From: Chryseobacterium gotjawalense
GTDB taxonomy: Bacteria > Bacteroidota > Bacteroidia > Flavobacteriales > Weeksellaceae
Assembly (NCBI RefSeq): GCF_030012525.1
Contig: NZ_CP124855.1
Coordinates: 3,100,001-3,164,000, forward strand
Length of the DNA: 64,000 bases
Direction: 5' to 3'
A program made the position numbers and the translations under genes. The notes beneath the pieces were generated by a model. That model saw nothing but the letters and a program-made list of their open reading frames with translations, searched no databases and was not told where the DNA came from. Positions 1 through 9,374 of the stretch are shown in pieces. Within the stretch, counting starts at the first letter, position 1. Every line of letters starts with the position of its first letter.

Positions 1-297
1 ATGCCCCAGTTGTCTTTCATTAATTCCTGTGATGCGGGATAGTGCAGCGCGCGTAAGGATTTTATCAAAACGGTGCAGTAATGCCTGAGCTGTAAGCTCG
101 AACTCCAGTTCGTATTTCCCTAAAAGTTCTTTTGGGATTTCTTCTTTTGCTAAATCTTCTAAATGAAATTCCAAAGCAGATGCATAATTTTCTTTTACCT
201 GCTCAAAAGTTTTTCCGGTTGCAACACAACCATCAACTAAATCGGAGACTGCGCCAAAATTTTGGTCCCAGTCTATAATTACTTTTATCTTTTTCAT
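1..297 (-). CDS. hicB: HicB family antitoxin (partial, C-terminus beyond window)
   Basis: Antitoxin of a HicAB type II toxin-antitoxin system; it neutralises the HicA mRNA interferase and usually represses the operon. The first 99 codons are visible. They start MKKIKVIIDWDQNFGA, the HicB partial RNase H-like fold with the usual VATGKTFEQVKEN helix around residues 35-48. From about residue 70 the sequence (LTRAALSRITGINERQLGH) looks like the start of an XRE-type helix-turn-helix, so this is the DNA-binding kind of HicB. The gene reads leftward off position 1, so its end is unseen. It follows the HicA gene by 14 nt, in the usual toxin-first order. Confidence 0.85.
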   Translation of the reverse strand, partial: MKKIKVIIDWDQNFGAVSDLVDGCVATGKTFEQVKENYASALEFHLEDLAKEEIPKELLGKYELEFELTAQALLHRFDKILTRAALSRITGINERQLGH

Positions 298-311
298 TTC
301 TATATCTTAAA

Positions 312-515
312 TTATTTCCAGCCAGCTTGTTTGAAAATACTGTTTAAAAGCATTTGTGATAAAACTTCACCCGGCTTGCCATTTACAGTTACTGTTCCTT
401 TTTTATCGGGATGTTTGTATTGTCTGTGACTTCCCTTTTGCCGGTGGAGAAACCAATTGTCTTTCTCCAGCATTTTAATAATTTCGCCGACTTTTAATCG
501 TTTTATATATCGCAA
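312..515 (-). CDS. hicA: HicA-like mRNA interferase toxin
   Basis: Small double-stranded-RNA-binding-fold toxin that cleaves mRNA when not bound by HicB. The core VGEIIKMLEKDNWFLHRQ followed by KGSHRQYKHP carries the catalytic-histidine motif GSH-x-x-Y/F-x-HP and ends with the typical GKPGE and a C-terminal hydrophobic helix. No ATG lies at the expected N-terminus; the nearest usable codons are TTG at 515, which gives 67 residues, or TTG further up at 548. The start is therefore uncertain. Directly upstream of hicB and almost certainly co-transcribed with it. Confidence 0.8.
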   Translation of the reverse strand: MRYIKRLKVGEIIKMLEKDNWFLHRQKGSHRQYKHPDKKGTVTVNGKPGEVLSQMLLNSIFKQAGWK

Positions 516-627
516 ATGATGAATCAAAGATAGTGAAAATACTATCAAATAAAATTTTTTAAAAACTGTTTATAAGAATGTTGCGTTTTGGAAATGAAAA
601 ATCCGGGTTTTTGGCCCGGATGATATT

Positions 628-1685
628 TTAGTAATTTTCAAAAGTGGTATGCAGTTGTTCGCGGTAATTATAAATGCCATCAAGAGAATTTAAAAGGATT
701 TTTTCTCCCAAGTCTTTCCCATTGTGAAATAATTCAATGTATTTATTTGAAGAATTAAAATGTAACCTTGCTAATGGCTTTCGGTTATTGTCATCTAATA
801 GAATCCCAAAATAGGATTGTGTATCTCTGAATGCAATTCTTTCGGTAGCGATTTTTTCTCTTAAAATGGCTTTTACAATTTGAAAACCTTCAAGTTCTTC
901 GTCGGTGGTTATATATTTGGGAATTTCATTGTTTAAGTCTATTGGATTCTCTATTGCAGGGATTTTATCTTTTGTAATATTTTCATTAATGTTTAAAGCT
1001 GATTTTAACCGTAAACTGATAGAATCATTGATCGAATTACTGACTGCTTTTTTAGTGTATTCTCTAAAGGTAACCATTCTGGAGGCGGTCAAAGGCTTGT
1101 CAAAAAACTTATTAACTAACAGTTTTACAAATTCATCTGATGCTTCTGCAACTTCCTTCTCGAATTCTTTTCTTATTGCTTTAATGTATTTTAAAGCTTC
1201 TGCAGAATCAAGAATGCTTTCTAAATTATAATCAGTTTTGGTAAATTTTCCTAAAATTTTAACTGAAGAATCCTTGATGTCATTTAGATTTAAAGTGAAA
1301 AATGGCTTTTCGTCCATAATATTTGGCTGCTCTAAATCGGTGTAGAAATTATAAATATGGCCGTTCGTTAAAACGCCGAATCTTGCTTTGGCAACATGAT
1401 AATACCGATGAAGTTGTGAGTTATGTGCATCTGCGTTTTGCATTCAATAATTAGAATCGGATGATCATTGTTCTTGATGACATAGTCCACTTTTTCTCCT
1501 TTCTTTGTTCCAATATCACAAATGAATTCTGGAATAACTTCAGTTGGGTTAAAGATATCGTAGCCTAAAATCTGAATAAATGGTAAAACGAAAGCGTTTT
1601 TTGTTGCTTCTTCTGTATTAATTTGATCCTTTAAAGAATCTACTCTTTCATACAATTGCTGTAATTTGATTTTTAAATCCATCAT
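628..1685 (-). pseudogene. HsdR N-terminal-type restriction nuclease, frameshifted
   Basis: Two overlapping reading frames make up one gene. The upstream frame (1685 to about 1440) gives MMDLKIKLQQLYERVDSLKD and runs to DHPILIIECK, the PD-(D/E)xK nuclease core (D...ECK) of the type I restriction enzyme R-subunit N-terminal family. The downstream frame continues with NADAHNSQLHRY and KARFGVLTNG, the expected next motif of the same family. The join falls in a run of four T (four A on the coding strand) at 1436-1439; one added A would restore a single frame of about 350 codons. No helicase domain follows, so the parent is the stand-alone nuclease-like form. Either a true single-base deletion or an assembly error in a homopolymer. 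No methylase or specificity subunit is nearby. Confidence 0.8.
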
Positions 1686-1754
1686 TTTATTTGGTGTTTA
1701 AAACAAATGTAGCAAAAGAAATGTACATTCTTTGTTATTTACATTGTAAAGTCT

Positions 1755-3191
1755 CTATTTCTTCCGAATCAGCCACAATCCAAAGAACGTGATCAATCCA
1801 TTAATAATCAACAGCTCCAGACCGATTTTGAAATCGCCGAAAAAGTTTTCCTGGTATTTGTCAATCAAAAATGAAATAACCGGAGCGGCGACACAAACGT
1901 AAGGAACCCATTTGTCGATCACCTTAAACTTAGTGAAGATTCCGAAGGCGAAGAGTCCCAACAACGGCCCGTAAGTAAATCCTGCCATTTTTAGAATCAA
2001 ACCGATCATCGAATTGTCATTGATTAATTTAAAAATAATGACCATTACCAAAAATGCAAACGCTACAATCAGGTGAACTCTTTTCCGGAATTTTTCCTGT
2101 TCTTTTTGGGAAATCGGTTTTTCTCTCAGGCCAAAAATATCAATACACAATGATGATGTTAAAGCCGTCATCGCACCGTCTGCACTCGGGAAAAGCGCCG
2201 AAATGAGAGCGACAATAAAGATGATCGAAATAAACGGTGGCATATGATTCAGAGCAATATCCGGGAAAAGTTGGTCGCCCGAACTTAAGACATGTTCCGT
2301 ATTCCCGTACAGATGCAAAAGTCCGCCCATGAATAAAAATAACGAAATCACACCCACTAAAATAATTCCAAGAACGACCATGTTTTTTTGCGAATCTTTC
2401 AATCGGGTTACCGAAAGTGATTTCTGCATCATTTCCTGATCAATTCCCGTCATGGTAATCGTGATAAAAGCACCTGCTAAAATTTGTTTAAAAAAGAAAG
2501 CTTTGCTGTTTGTATCCGTGTTGAACACTTCTGTATACCCGAGTTTATTCATTTGAGAAATACTTTCTGTAAAGTTTAAATCCAGGTGATTCATCATGTA
2601 AACCGAACAGATAATCAGTCCCAAAAGCATACACGTCGTTTGCAAAGTATCGGTCCACACAATCGTCTTCACGCCTCCTTCGTAGGTATAAAGGATAATC
2701 ATGATCAAGATGATCAAAGTCGTCACGATAAAAGGCACGCCTAAACTGTCGAGAATCGTCATCTGCAAAATATTCACGACCAAATATAACCTTGCCGTTG
2801 CGCCAACTAATCTTGAAACGATGAAAATCCAGGCGCCGGATTTATAAGAAAGATTTCCCATCCGCTGCTGAAGATATCCGTAAATCGAGGTGAGTTTCAG
2901 GCGGTAATAGAGTGGGAGAAGAACGTAAGCGATGACAATATACCCAATCAGATATCCAATGGTAATCTGCAAATAATGGAATTTATCTGCGCCAACTGCG
3001 CCTGGAACCGACACAAAAGTCACGCCCGAAAGCGAGGTTCCGATCATGCCAAACGCTACGAGCATCCAGTTGCTTTTTCGGTTTCCGATAAAAAAACTTT
3101 CGTTGTTACTGCCTTTTCCTGTTCGGTAGGCGACCCAAAGTAAAAGTCCAAAATACGCAATGATAATCAACAGCAACACAATCGGATTCAT
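1755..3191 (-). CDS. Sodium:solute symporter (SSS family)
   Basis: Inner-membrane secondary transporter that couples Na+ entry to uptake of a small solute. The 478 residues contain about 13 hydrophobic segments. The N-terminal region shows SSS hallmarks: SFFIGNRKSNW after the first helix, then GMIGTSLSGVTFVSVPGA, the helix that forms part of the Na+/substrate site in this family. GMTGIDQEMMQ-like sequence (TMTGIDQEMMQKS) and the SADGAMTALTSS helix are also typical. Length agrees with the family. The substrate cannot be read from sequence; sugars, sialic acid and amino acids are all transported by relatives. Single gene; nothing links it to a catabolic operon. Confidence 0.88.
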   Translation of the reverse strand: MNPIVLLLIIIAYFGLLLWVAYRTGKGSNNESFFIGNRKSNWMLVAFGMIGTSLSGVTFVSVPGAVGADKFHYLQITIGYLIGYIVIAYVLLPLYYRLKLTSIYGYLQQRMGNLSYKSGAWIFIVSRLVGATARLYLVVNILQMTILDSLGVPFIVTTLIILIMIILYTYEGGVKTIVWTDTLQTTCMLLGLIICSVYMMNHLDLNFTESISQMNKLGYTEVFNTDTNSKAFFFKQILAGAFITITMTGIDQEMMQKSLSVTRLKDSQKNMVVLGIILVGVISLFLFMGGLLHLYGNTEHVLSSGDQLFPDIALNHMPPFISIIFIVALISALFPSADGAMTALTSSLCIDIFGLREKPISQKEQEKFRKRVHLIVAFAFLVMVIIFKLINDNSMIGLILKMAGFTYGPLLGLFAFGIFTKFKVIDKWVPYVCVAAPVISFLIDKYQENFFGDFKIGLELLIINGLITFFGLWLIRKK

Positions 3192-3786
3192 AGAATTTGA
3201 ATTAAAATTTTCACAAATATAGTTTTTTGTTATGATTTGGGCGCTTTATCCGTCTCCCGTTACCGCTTTTTTTACGACACTTTGTTTTGCGAAAAGAAAC
3301 TCCGTTCAAACCGCATGACGGTTCACCTATTCAAATAAAAACAGGAAATAATGAGAAAAATCGGGGATGAAATTTTCGTTGCTCCTGAAATTTTGGATAA
3401 AAAAAACCTTTTAGTTTTTCGCCAAAAGGTTTTTGAGTCAAATGTAGAGTTTGTCAAAATCTTTGAAAATCTGAAAATTCAAACATTAAGGTCATGAAGC
3501 GATTAAGGAAAATTAAGATTCATCAAAGATGACTTAAAAGCTTATTTCTCAAATTTCTTTCACCTTAATACAATCTTTCGTTATTTCTTACTGCTTCTTA
3601 ATTTCTTCATGATAAAAAAAAATTTTAGTTTCGCCTTATTATTAAGACTTTTCCTTAATTTATTCCTGATCTTAATGGTAAAAAAATACAGTCATTCAGC
3701 AATTAAGGAAAATTGATCTTGATGGTGAAAAAAAGATTTTATTATTGTTTACAATAAAGATAAACAATGTTTAAAACAGTGAAAAA
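3192..3786. other. Gene-free stretch with TTAAGG-rich repeats
   Basis: No supported gene in 595 bases. It holds a hairpin terminator (3402-3434) and, from about 3480 to 3700, several dispersed copies or inverted copies of an ATTAAGG/CCTTAAT word, the same word that fills the tandem repeats at 34.9-35.3 kb and 45 kb. The stretch near 3240-3330 resembles nothing recognised. Confidence 0.5.
3402..3434 (-). terminator. Rho-independent terminator, orphan
   Basis: Inverted repeat AAAAACCTTTT (3402-3412) and AAAAGGTTTTT (3424-3434). On the minus strand the stem is followed by a run of eight T. It sits about 350 nt below the end of the acetyltransferase gene on the same strand, so either that transcript has a long 3' end or a small untranslated RNA ends here. 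Confidence 0.55.
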
Positions 3787-4080
3787 TCACTTCGCCAATA
3801 AAACTTTAAATTCGGGCGTCGCATCAATGATTTTCTTAGCATAAGGACACGAAGCAACGATTTTGTAATTATTTTTTTCTGCCAATTCCACCGCAGCTTT
3901 TACCAGCTCCAGTCCCAAATCTTTTCCGCCAAATTCTTTGAATACTTCGGTGTGGATGATTTCCAAAATATTTCCGTTCACGTTATACTCCATGAATCCG
4001 GCTTTTTCTGCGTCGTAAAAAAGGTCGAAAGTTTTGTCGTTTTGTTCGATATTGATCATATCGTAATGTGGTGATATCAT
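3787..4080 (-). CDS. Short GNAT-family N-acetyltransferase (YjdJ type)
   Basis: Small acetyltransferase-fold protein of 97 residues, the length of the COG2388 group, which contains only the acetyl-CoA-binding half of the GNAT fold. Visible marks are FMEYNVNGNILEIIHTEV (the central strands), EFGGKDLGLELVKAAVELA (the pyrophosphate loop and helix, a variant of R/Q-x-x-G-x-G/A) and CPYAKK near the end, typical of the family. The family start may be the internal Met at residue 8 (MINIEQ). Substrate unknown. Ends 6 nt before the TMEM175-type gene region, same strand, probably one transcript. Confidence 0.8.
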   Translation of the reverse strand: MISPHYDMINIEQNDKTFDLFYDAEKAGFMEYNVNGNILEIIHTEVFKEFGGKDLGLELVKAAVELAEKNNYKIVASCPYAKKIIDATPEFKVLLAK

Positions 4081-4086
4081 CTTATT

Positions 4087-4659
4087 TTATTTTAAAGTTT
4101 TTTCAATTCTTACATCAGGAATGATCCATAATAATGCCACAGTATAATATAAAATAACAGAAATAATAGGGTAAAAAAAGGAAAGTATAATTCCTGAAAT
4201 ATAAAGTCCTGCTGAAAGTTTTTCCTTTAAAGTAGATTTCAGCGCTTTTGCAATGGCGGAATCTTTACCTTCGATATCCAGGCAGAATTTTTCTAAAATG
4301 TTAAAAGCCAGTGCGCACATCAGCAAAATAAATCCATATAGGGCAACGGGATTTTCGGTAAAATTATTTTCTCCCATCCAGGCAGTGGCAAAAGGCAGTA
4401 TCGAAAGCCAGAACAGCAGATGAAGATTGGCCCAAAGAACTTTACCGTTCACATGATTAACCGCTTGAAATAAATGATGATGGTTATTCCAGTAAATTCC
4501 AACATAAATAAAACTGAAAAGATAAGACAGAAATTTGAAAAGCAGAGGTTTCAATGCGTCGAAAGTATTCCCATCAGGTATTTGTAATCCTAATACCATA
4601 ATGGTGATGATAATGGCGAGAACACCATCGCTGAACGCTTCTAATCTGCCTTTGGTCAC
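4087..4659 (-). CDS. TMEM175-type potassium channel (DUF1211)
   Basis: Six-helix membrane protein of the bacterial TMEM175 family, which form K+-selective channels without the usual TVGYG filter. The signature R-x-x-x-FSD is present at the very start as TKGRLEAFSDGVLAI, on helix 1. I place the start at the GTG at 4659, giving VTKGRLEAF and 190 residues, because family members begin just before this motif; an in-frame ATG at 4722 would add a 21-residue non-family leader. A second hydrophobic block follows from about residue 45 on. Single channel repeat, so it would work as a tetramer. Lies between catalase and the GNAT gene on the same strand. Confidence 0.82.
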   Translation of the reverse strand: MTKGRLEAFSDGVLAIIITIMVLGLQIPDGNTFDALKPLLFKFLSYLFSFIYVGIYWNNHHHLFQAVNHVNGKVLWANLHLLFWLSILPFATAWMGENNFTENPVALYGFILLMCALAFNILEKFCLDIEGKDSAIAKALKSTLKEKLSAGLYISGIILSFFYPIISVILYYTVALLWIIPDVRIEKTLK

Positions 4660-4746
4660 GGTTTTTATTTTAAAGAATAAATTTACAGACAAAAAATGGA
4701 ACGTTTTATAAAAACATTCCACTTTCCAGTCTTATTTCATTTAATG

Positions 4747-6255
4747 CTATTTCGTTTTCGAGGGAGCCCATTGGTCATAAGGGCTCATATCAAAACTGTT
4801 GACTTCATCCATACTCATTCCCAGAGCATTTGCAACGCCTTGTCCGTATTCCGGATCGGCTTTCCCGCAATTTCTGATGTGGCGGATCTGAACGAACTTT
4901 TCTGCGCCGCCAACCTGTGCTGCGGTATTTTTAAACAGCACTTCGGCTTTTCCCTCTGCTTTAATAATGCGGAATAAATTACCGGGCTGGGTAAAATAAT
5001 CTTCATCGTCATCACGGAAGTTATACGCGTACGCATCGCCGTACAATTCCAGAGGCGGCTCTTTGGCGGACGGCTGTTCCTGCCATTCACCGTAGCTGTT
5101 TGGTTCATAATGTTTCGTGCCGCCATAATTCCCGTCAACGCGCATTTGACCATCGCGGTGATAAGCATGATACGGACATCTCGGTTTATTCACCGGAATC
5201 TGATAATGATTCACGCCCAATCGGTAACGCTGTGCATCACCGTAAGAAAATAATCTTCCCTGAAGCATTTTGTCGGGTGAGAAGCCAATTCCCGGAACAA
5301 TATTCGTTGGATTAAAGGCGGCTTGTTCTACATCTGCAAAGTAATTTTCTGCATTTTTGTTCAGTTCAAATTCTCCTACTTCAATTAAAGGGAAGTCTTT
5401 TTTCGACCAGACTTTCGTTAAATCAAACGGATGAAAACGGTAGGTTTTGGCTTCCTCTTCAGTCATAATCTGAATAAACAGTTTCCATTTCGGGAAATTG
5501 CCTTTCTCGATATTGTCGAATAAGTCGCGCTGCGAAGATTCGCGATCCATTCCTACTATTTTTGCTGCTTCCTCATCGGTTAAATTATCGATTCCCTGCT
5601 GGGTTCTGAAATGGAATTTTACCCAATGGCGAACATTATCTTTGTTGATGAAACTGTAAGTGTGGCTTCCAAAACCATGCATGTGACGGAAACCGTTTGG
5701 GATTCCACGGTCACTCATGATAATGGTTATCTGATGCAGCGCTTCCGGCAGCAAAGTCCAGAAATCCCAGTTGTTTTGGGCACTTCGCATATTGGTTTTC
5801 GGATCGCGTTTTACGGCATGATTCAGATCAGGAAATTTCATCGGATCGCGGAAAAAGAAAACAGGCGTATTGTTGCCCACCAAATCCCAGATGCCTTCAT
5901 CGGTATAAAATTTCAGGGCAAAACCCCGAATGTCTCTTTCTGCGTCGGCGGCACCACGTTCTCCTGCGACCGTAGAAAATCGCGCAAACATTTCTGTTTT
6001 TTTTCCGATTTCATTGAAAATATTGGCTTTGGTATATTGCGAAATATCGTGGGTTGCGGTAAACGTTCCAAAAGCACCGGAACCTTTCGCGTGCATTCGT
6101 CTTTCGGGGATTACTTCTCTGTCGAAGTTGGCCATCTTTTCTAAATACCAAAAATCCTGCATCAGCATCGGACCTCTTGGCCCTGCGGTTTGCACATTCT
6201 GATTGTCAGGAACCGGCGCTCCCGTTTGTCTCGTGAGTTTTTTCTTTTCTTCCAT
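4747..6255 (-). CDS. katA: Monofunctional haem catalase
   Basis: Breaks down hydrogen peroxide to water and oxygen; cytoplasmic haem enzyme. The 502 residues match small-subunit (clade 3) catalases. Visible active-site parts: [12 protein letters not shown] with the catalytic His at about residue 55, [12 protein letters not shown] with the distal Asn, and the proximal haem-ligand Tyr in [22 protein letters not shown]-binding region residues follow the usual pattern ([11 protein letters not shown]). No flavodoxin-like C-terminal extension, which separates it from the large KatE type. Monocistronic by spacing (over 370 nt upstream free). No OxyR box was identified. Confidence 0.96.
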   Translation of the reverse strand: MEEKKKLTRQTGAPVPDNQNVQTAGPRGPMLMQDFWYLEKMANFDREVIPERRMHAKGSGAFGTFTATHDISQYTKANIFNEIGKKTEMFARFSTVAGERGAADAERDIRGFALKFYTDEGIWDLVGNNTPVFFFRDPMKFPDLNHAVKRDPKTNMRSAQNNWDFWTLLPEALHQITIIMSDRGIPNGFRHMHGFGSHTYSFINKDNVRHWVKFHFRTQQGIDNLTDEEAAKIVGMDRESSQRDLFDNIEKGNFPKWKLFIQIMTEEEAKTYRFHPFDLTKVWSKKDFPLIEVGEFELNKNAENYFADVEQAAFNPTNIVPGIGFSPDKMLQGRLFSYGDAQRYRLGVNHYQIPVNKPRCPYHAYHRDGQMRVDGNYGGTKHYEPNSYGEWQEQPSAKEPPLELYGDAYAYNFRDDDEDYFTQPGNLFRIIKAEGKAEVLFKNTAAQVGGAEKFVQIRHIRNCGKADPEYGQGVANALGMSMDEVNSFDMSPYDQWAPSKTK

Positions 6256-6635
6256 GATTGAATTGTTTTTTGAAGGAATAAAGTTAAGGATTAATACCCA
6301 CGGTCATCATTTATTTTATCTAAAACGGTTATTTGTTTTAATTTTCAGTATTAATTTTTATTAATTCTATATCTAAATTATTTAAATGATGCGAAATAAA
6401 AAGAACAGCCATCCGGTTGACTGTTCTTTTAAACTGAATTTTTTCTTCTGTAAATAATAAAAGATTGTTTGAGTTTAAGGCGTTTTTTATTTTTAAATAC
6501 AGAATTAATTATTTGAAAAAAATTGAAAATCTGTTATTTTCCCACTGAGATGTTCTTCTGCCGGAAGAAAACAGCAGGGGCTCATTTAAGATAAATTGAA
6601 TCCATGATTTGCTTTAAGGAAATTACCGTGTAAAT
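6256..6635. other. Catalase upstream region, no gene
   Basis: AT-rich 380 bases holding the catalase promoter region and the pirin terminator. No clear TANNTTTG box was found near the catalase start, and no reading frame is worth reporting. Confidence 0.5.
6399..6430 (-). terminator. Rho-independent terminator below pirin gene
   Basis: Perfect 10-bp inverted repeat AAAAGAACAG (6399-6408) and CTGTTCTTTT (6421-6430) with a 12-nt loop. On the minus strand it is followed by T residues, about 200 nt after the pirin stop at 6636. Confidence 0.7.
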
Positions 6636-7544
6636 TTACTTTGATAATTTCCCGTTCAGAACTGCTTTCGGAAGGGGAACGAAATCATTTTCATCGCCGA
6701 TAACCAGTGGGAAAGCCTCGTGGTTTTGCTCATGCCAATTGAGTTTTGCCTGCTCGATGACTTCTTTGTCAGAGTTGACAAAATTCCAGAAGATAAACCG
6801 CTCTTCCCCGAAAGGTTCACCGCCAAAAAGATACAGGGTGGCGTTTTCACCGGTTTCGAATTCACATAAGGTGGCATTTTTTGCAACCAGTAATTGTTTT
6901 CCGCCGAAAGTATTTCCTTCGATGTTCACATTTCCTTCCAGAATATACATCGCTACTTCGCCAAATAAATCCTTTCCGATGCTGAGTTTCCGTGCGGTTT
7001 TGCTTTTGATTTCGATAAAAAATAATGGAGAGTGAACCGGAACCGGGGATTTTCTTCCGAAAAGTTCACCGGCAATTAATTTAAACTGTAGATCGCCATC
7101 ATTCCAAACGGGGATTTCATCTGCTTCGGTATGATGAAAAGCAGGTTCGCTTTGTTCTAAATTTTTCGGCAAACCGACCCAGATTTGAAATCCGTGAAGA
7201 TGTTTTTCGCTATGTCTTAAATAGTCCGGCGTTCTTTCAGAATGGACAACGCCTTTTCCGGCGGTCATCCAGTTCACCGCGCCGGGTTTTATTTCAATGT
7301 CGCTGCCCAAACTGTCTTTGTGCTGAATAGAACCTTCCAAAAGATAAGTCAGCGTGGAAATCCCAATATGCGGATGGGGCGGCACGTCGAAGTTTTGATA
7401 ATCTTTTAAAGCAATAGGACCCATATGATCGATGAAAACGAAAGGACCGACTGCCCGTTTTTCACGAAACGGAAGCAGTCTTCCCACTAAAAAGTTCCCG
7501 ATATCGGCAGCTTTTTCTTCAATAATTATTCCGATGTTTGACAT
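6636..7544 (-). CDS. Pirin family protein (302 aa)
   Basis: Bicupin protein of the pirin superfamily; some relatives are quercetin 2,3-dioxygenases, others regulators. The N-terminal cupin shows the metal-binding signature FDVPPHPHIGISTLTYLLEG and later HSERTPDYLRHSEKHLHGFQ, which together supply the His/His/His/Glu set. The C-terminal pirin_C half starts around residue 180 and ends with the usual GGEPFGEERFIFWNFV. About 300 residues is normal. It is the last gene of a minus-strand run that includes an NAD(P)-binding protein and a second pirin (8380-9255), gaps of 89 nt each. Physiological substrate cannot be told from sequence. Confidence 0.9.
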   Translation of the reverse strand: MSNIGIIIEEKAADIGNFLVGRLLPFREKRAVGPFVFIDHMGPIALKDYQNFDVPPHPHIGISTLTYLLEGSIQHKDSLGSDIEIKPGAVNWMTAGKGVVHSERTPDYLRHSEKHLHGFQIWVGLPKNLEQSEPAFHHTEADEIPVWNDGDLQFKLIAGELFGRKSPVPVHSPLFFIEIKSKTARKLSIGKDLFGEVAMYILEGNVNIEGNTFGGKQLLVAKNATLCEFETGENATLYLFGGEPFGEERFIFWNFVNSDKEVIEQAKLNWHEQNHEAFPLVIGDENDFVPLPKAVLNGKLSK

Positions 7545-7633
7545 GATTTTTTAGGTTAGCTTATGAAATTAATATTTAATGATCTACCTCATCTACTTTC
7601 AAAAGGGTTTTAAGAATTCAAGATATTTTGACA

Positions 7634-8290
7634 TTAATAAGCGGCGGTGAAAATCTGATGGTTGAATTTTTTGTTTTCAAGTTCATCAGCGATGGCTAGC
7701 GCTAAATCCTGAACGGAAAGTCTGGAGCGGCCATCTTGGTCAAAAACCGGTGATTCTGTTCCGAGACGGTATTTCCCTGTTTTTATTTGAGCGTCACTCT
7801 CACTGCTCATTTCGATTGCCGGACTGAAAAATTCCCAGTCGAGGGTTTTATTCTTACTTAGATTTTCTGCGAAATATTTTTTTACGGCGCTTGAGGCGGG
7901 GTACAGTTGCTTCGGAAAATCCGGTCCGTCAACAATATAATTGCCATCAATTTTCAAAGTTCCTGCGCCACCAATCACGATGAGTTTTTTTACACCGGAA
8001 ATTTCTACCGTATTCTGAATAGATGTCGCTCCTTTCAGATACTCCTCATGAATATTGGGATTGGCCCAGCCCGGATTATAAGCGCTGATGACGGCATCAC
8101 TGCCTTTTATAGCCTGCGATAAATCGGTTGGGTTGAAGATATCGATATTCTTTTTTTGAAGATTTTCGTGTTCAATAGTCAGTTTATCCGTATTTCTTGC
8201 GATGGCGGTTACCTGATGATTTCTTCCTAGAAGTTCTTTGAGAATGGCATTTCCTACATAGCCTGTAGCGCCGATAAGTGAGATTTTCAT
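7634..8290 (-). CDS. NAD(P)-dependent epimerase/reductase-like protein
   Basis: Atypical short-chain dehydrogenase of the NAD(P)H-binding/NmrA-like type, 218 residues. The Rossmann motif is at the start (MKISLIGATGYVGNAILKEL, G-x-x-G-x-x-G), followed by a basic residue after strand 2 (AIARNTDKL), which favours NADP(H). VIVGGAGTL-like sequence (KKLIVIGGAGTLKI) and the C-terminal YRLGTESPVFD strand match the YhfK/YwnB group. No clear Y-x-x-x-K catalytic pair, so it may be a reductase of unusual type or a sensor. Sits between two pirin genes, all on the minus strand; flavodoxin/pirin/NmrA genes are often co-induced by redox stress, but that is inference. Confidence 0.8.
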   Translation of the reverse strand: MKISLIGATGYVGNAILKELLGRNHQVTAIARNTDKLTIEHENLQKKNIDIFNPTDLSQAIKGSDAVISAYNPGWANPNIHEEYLKGATSIQNTVEISGVKKLIVIGGAGTLKIDGNYIVDGPDFPKQLYPASSAVKKYFAENLSKNKTLDWEFFSPAIEMSSESDAQIKTGKYRLGTESPVFDQDGRSRLSVQDLALAIADELENKKFNHQIFTAAY

Positions 8291-8379
8291 TTTTTTTAGA
8301 ATTATAAATTAATAACTGAGTGAATCTTTAGGATGATGTAAATCTGTTTTTAAAAATAAGGCAAAGTTTTACCGGAAAT

Positions 8380-9255
8380 CTAATCTTCCAGGTACCCAAA
8401 TTTTCCATTATTATAATCATCGAAAGCCTGAAGGATTTCTTCGCGGGTATTCATTACGAAAGGGCCGTGAGGCGCAATAGGTTCATTTAAAGGTTCACCG
8501 CTTACGATTAAAATAATGCTGTCTTCGATGGCTTCTATGGTAAAGGTTTCTCCTTCATTTTTGAATAATACAAAATGATCGGTAGCAACTTTATCTTCGC
8601 CATTGACGATAATATTTCCCTCAATTACCAAAGCTGCAGTATTGAAATGGGCGGGGAAATTAAATTCTGCTTTTCCACCTTTTTTCAATTTGGCGTTCAT
8701 CATATGAACCGGACTGAAAGTAGTTGCCGGACCTGTCTGACCCTGATAATCACCCGCAATCAATTCAATAAATCCGTTTTCAGCCAAATCTATTTTTGAC
8801 ATATCTGAATTAGCAATCGCTTGATATTGTGGTGTACTCATTTTGTATTTCGCCGGAAGATTCACCCAAAGTTGAACCATCTGAAAAATACCGCCTTTTT
8901 TTGACCATTCAGATTCGTGGAATTCTTTATGCAAAACGCCGGAAGCTGCCGTCATCCACTGTACATCGCCTTCGCCAATAATACCACCGCCACCTGCGGA
9001 ATCATGATGCTCCACTTTTCCCTGATACGCAATGGTCACCGTTTCAAAACCGCGGTGAGGATGAACGCCAACCCCTCTTGGAACATTAGTCGGGCCAAAA
9101 TTATATTTAGAATTATAATCCAACATAATGAATGGATCCATTCTTTTCATATCCAAACGGAGTCCGCTTGGAATAAAATTATGCACTCTAAAACCGTCAC
9201 CCACAAAATGTGCCGGTCTTGGCGAAACGATTATTTCTACTTTTTTAGTTGCCAT
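8380..9255 (-). CDS. Pirin family protein (291 aa)
   Basis: Second pirin of the cluster, only distantly similar to the first. The N-terminal cupin contains VGVHPHRGFETVTIAYQGKV and later GVLHKEFHESEW, which provide the metal-binding histidines and glutamate of the pirin family. The C-terminal pirin half ends with GEPLNEPIAPHGPFVMNTRE, a very conserved stretch of the YhhW/pirin group. Enzymes of this subgroup can act as quercetinases, though most members are untested. Start ATG at 9255 fits the family N-terminus. Head gene of the three-gene set 9255 to 6636; the upstream efflux pump gene is 119 nt away on the same strand. Confidence 0.92.
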   Translation of the reverse strand: MATKKVEIIVSPRPAHFVGDGFRVHNFIPSGLRLDMKRMDPFIMLDYNSKYNFGPTNVPRGVGVHPHRGFETVTIAYQGKVEHHDSAGGGGIIGEGDVQWMTAASGVLHKEFHESEWSKKGGIFQMVQLWVNLPAKYKMSTPQYQAIANSDMSKIDLAENGFIELIAGDYQGQTGPATTFSPVHMMNAKLKKGGKAEFNFPAHFNTAALVIEGNIIVNGEDKVATDHFVLFKNEGETFTIEAIEDSIILIVSGEPLNEPIAPHGPFVMNTREEILQAFDDYNNGKFGYLED

Positions 9256-9374
9256 TTTCTTTTCTTATTTACAGATACAAATGTACACCAGAAAAAAAGC
9301 AAATACATTGATATAGGATAAGTTAAAAAAATATGGAATTTATTAAACCCCGTTTTTCTTAATTTACACTAAAA

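Noticed and set aside
5611..6202. Long open frames on the plus strand opposite katA
   Set aside because: They mirror the catalase codons on the other strand, have no family character and lie wholly within a strongly supported gene.
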